A stretch of DNA of 48,541 nucleotides from IMG/VR virus record IMGVR_UViG_3300033273_000457, positions 1 through 48,541 of that record; one strand, given 5' to 3'. The position numbers and the translations under genes are program-made. Numbering within the stretch: position 1 is the first letter of the stretch; the number at the start of each line of letters is the position of its first letter. The DNA is from a virus. Below, one piece after another: positions 48,462 through 48,541 of the stretch. Below the pieces are notes generated by a model. That model made no database searches, had not been told where the DNA came from, and saw only the letters and a list, made by a program, of their open reading frames with translations.

Positions 48462-48541
48462 CTTCATCCTCAAGTTCCATAATGTATTCTACAAGTGTGC
48501 TGATACTCTCGTCTTTACTATCTCCTGATGTGAAAACTTGA
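48448..48541 (-). CDS. C-terminus of a gene cut by the window edge
   Basis: Thirty residues ending EYIMELEDEDDTL are visible before the stop at 48448-48450. The frame is open to the right edge. It overlaps the start of the next gene by 14 bases, as is common in this region. Nothing more can be said about its function. Confidence 0.5.
   Translation of the reverse strand, partial: QVFTSGDSKDESISTLVEYIMELEDEDDTL

Overview
The window is part of the genome of a T4-like contractile-tailed phage (myovirus) of marine cyanobacteria (Synechococcus or Prochlorococcus). The T4 side is shown by recognisable homologues of gp4, gp5, gp26, gp32, gp33, gp48, gp51, gp53, gp54 and gp59, and by TATAAATA-type late promoters. 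The cyanophage side is shown by a CP12 gene, a CobS/CobT-like pair, phoH, thyX, a DUF1825-like protein and a 2-oxoglutarate oxygenase inside the structural cluster. No host chromosome, insertion sequence or CRISPR array is visible. Almost every gene is on the minus strand, so the window is best read from right to left.

Layout in transcription order (right to left). 48541-44431: many small, tightly packed or overlapping genes of mostly unknown function, with an HNH endonuclease, a glutaredoxin, a strong sigma70-type promoter at 45712-45740 and several intrinsic terminators. 44345-39621: a nucleotide and replication block with thyX, phoH, a RecB-type nuclease, gp33 (late transcription co-activator), gp59 (helicase loader), a DUF1825-like protein and gp32 (ssDNA-binding protein). 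35583-39536: the only plus-strand block, starting from a perfect TATAAATA promoter and holding gp4, two small unknowns, gp48, gp53 and a 98-aa protein. It ends at a bidirectional terminator shared with gp32.

35581-5354: a 30-kb late structural block on the minus strand. It starts with gp54, gp26 and gp51, then two large tail proteins carrying different peptidoglycan-cutting domains (lambda-lysozyme-like and M23), a gp27-like hub protein, CP12, gp5, a separate beta-helical spike protein and a series of very large fibre or virion proteins of up to 2557 aa. The block is interrupted at 15405-14544 by a small cassette with its own sigma70 promoter, three small genes, one tRNA-Thr(UGU) and a terminator. 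5319-1: a coiled-coil small protein, a candidate small structured RNA (4974-5076), the cobT-like and cobS-like genes, each behind a related promoter motif, then six complete small unknown genes and a seventh cut by the window edge.

How the genes may work together. gp32, gp59, gp33, the nuclease, PhoH and ThyX serve replication, nucleotide supply and the switch to late transcription. The tail block builds the baseplate, the cell-wall-piercing device and the fibres. CP12 is expected to divert host carbon flow away from the Calvin cycle. The points most worth following up are the possible small RNA, the shared C-run promoter motif before cobS, cobT and gp32, the division of T4 gp5 functions over four genes, and the early-type cassette with a tRNA inside the late module.
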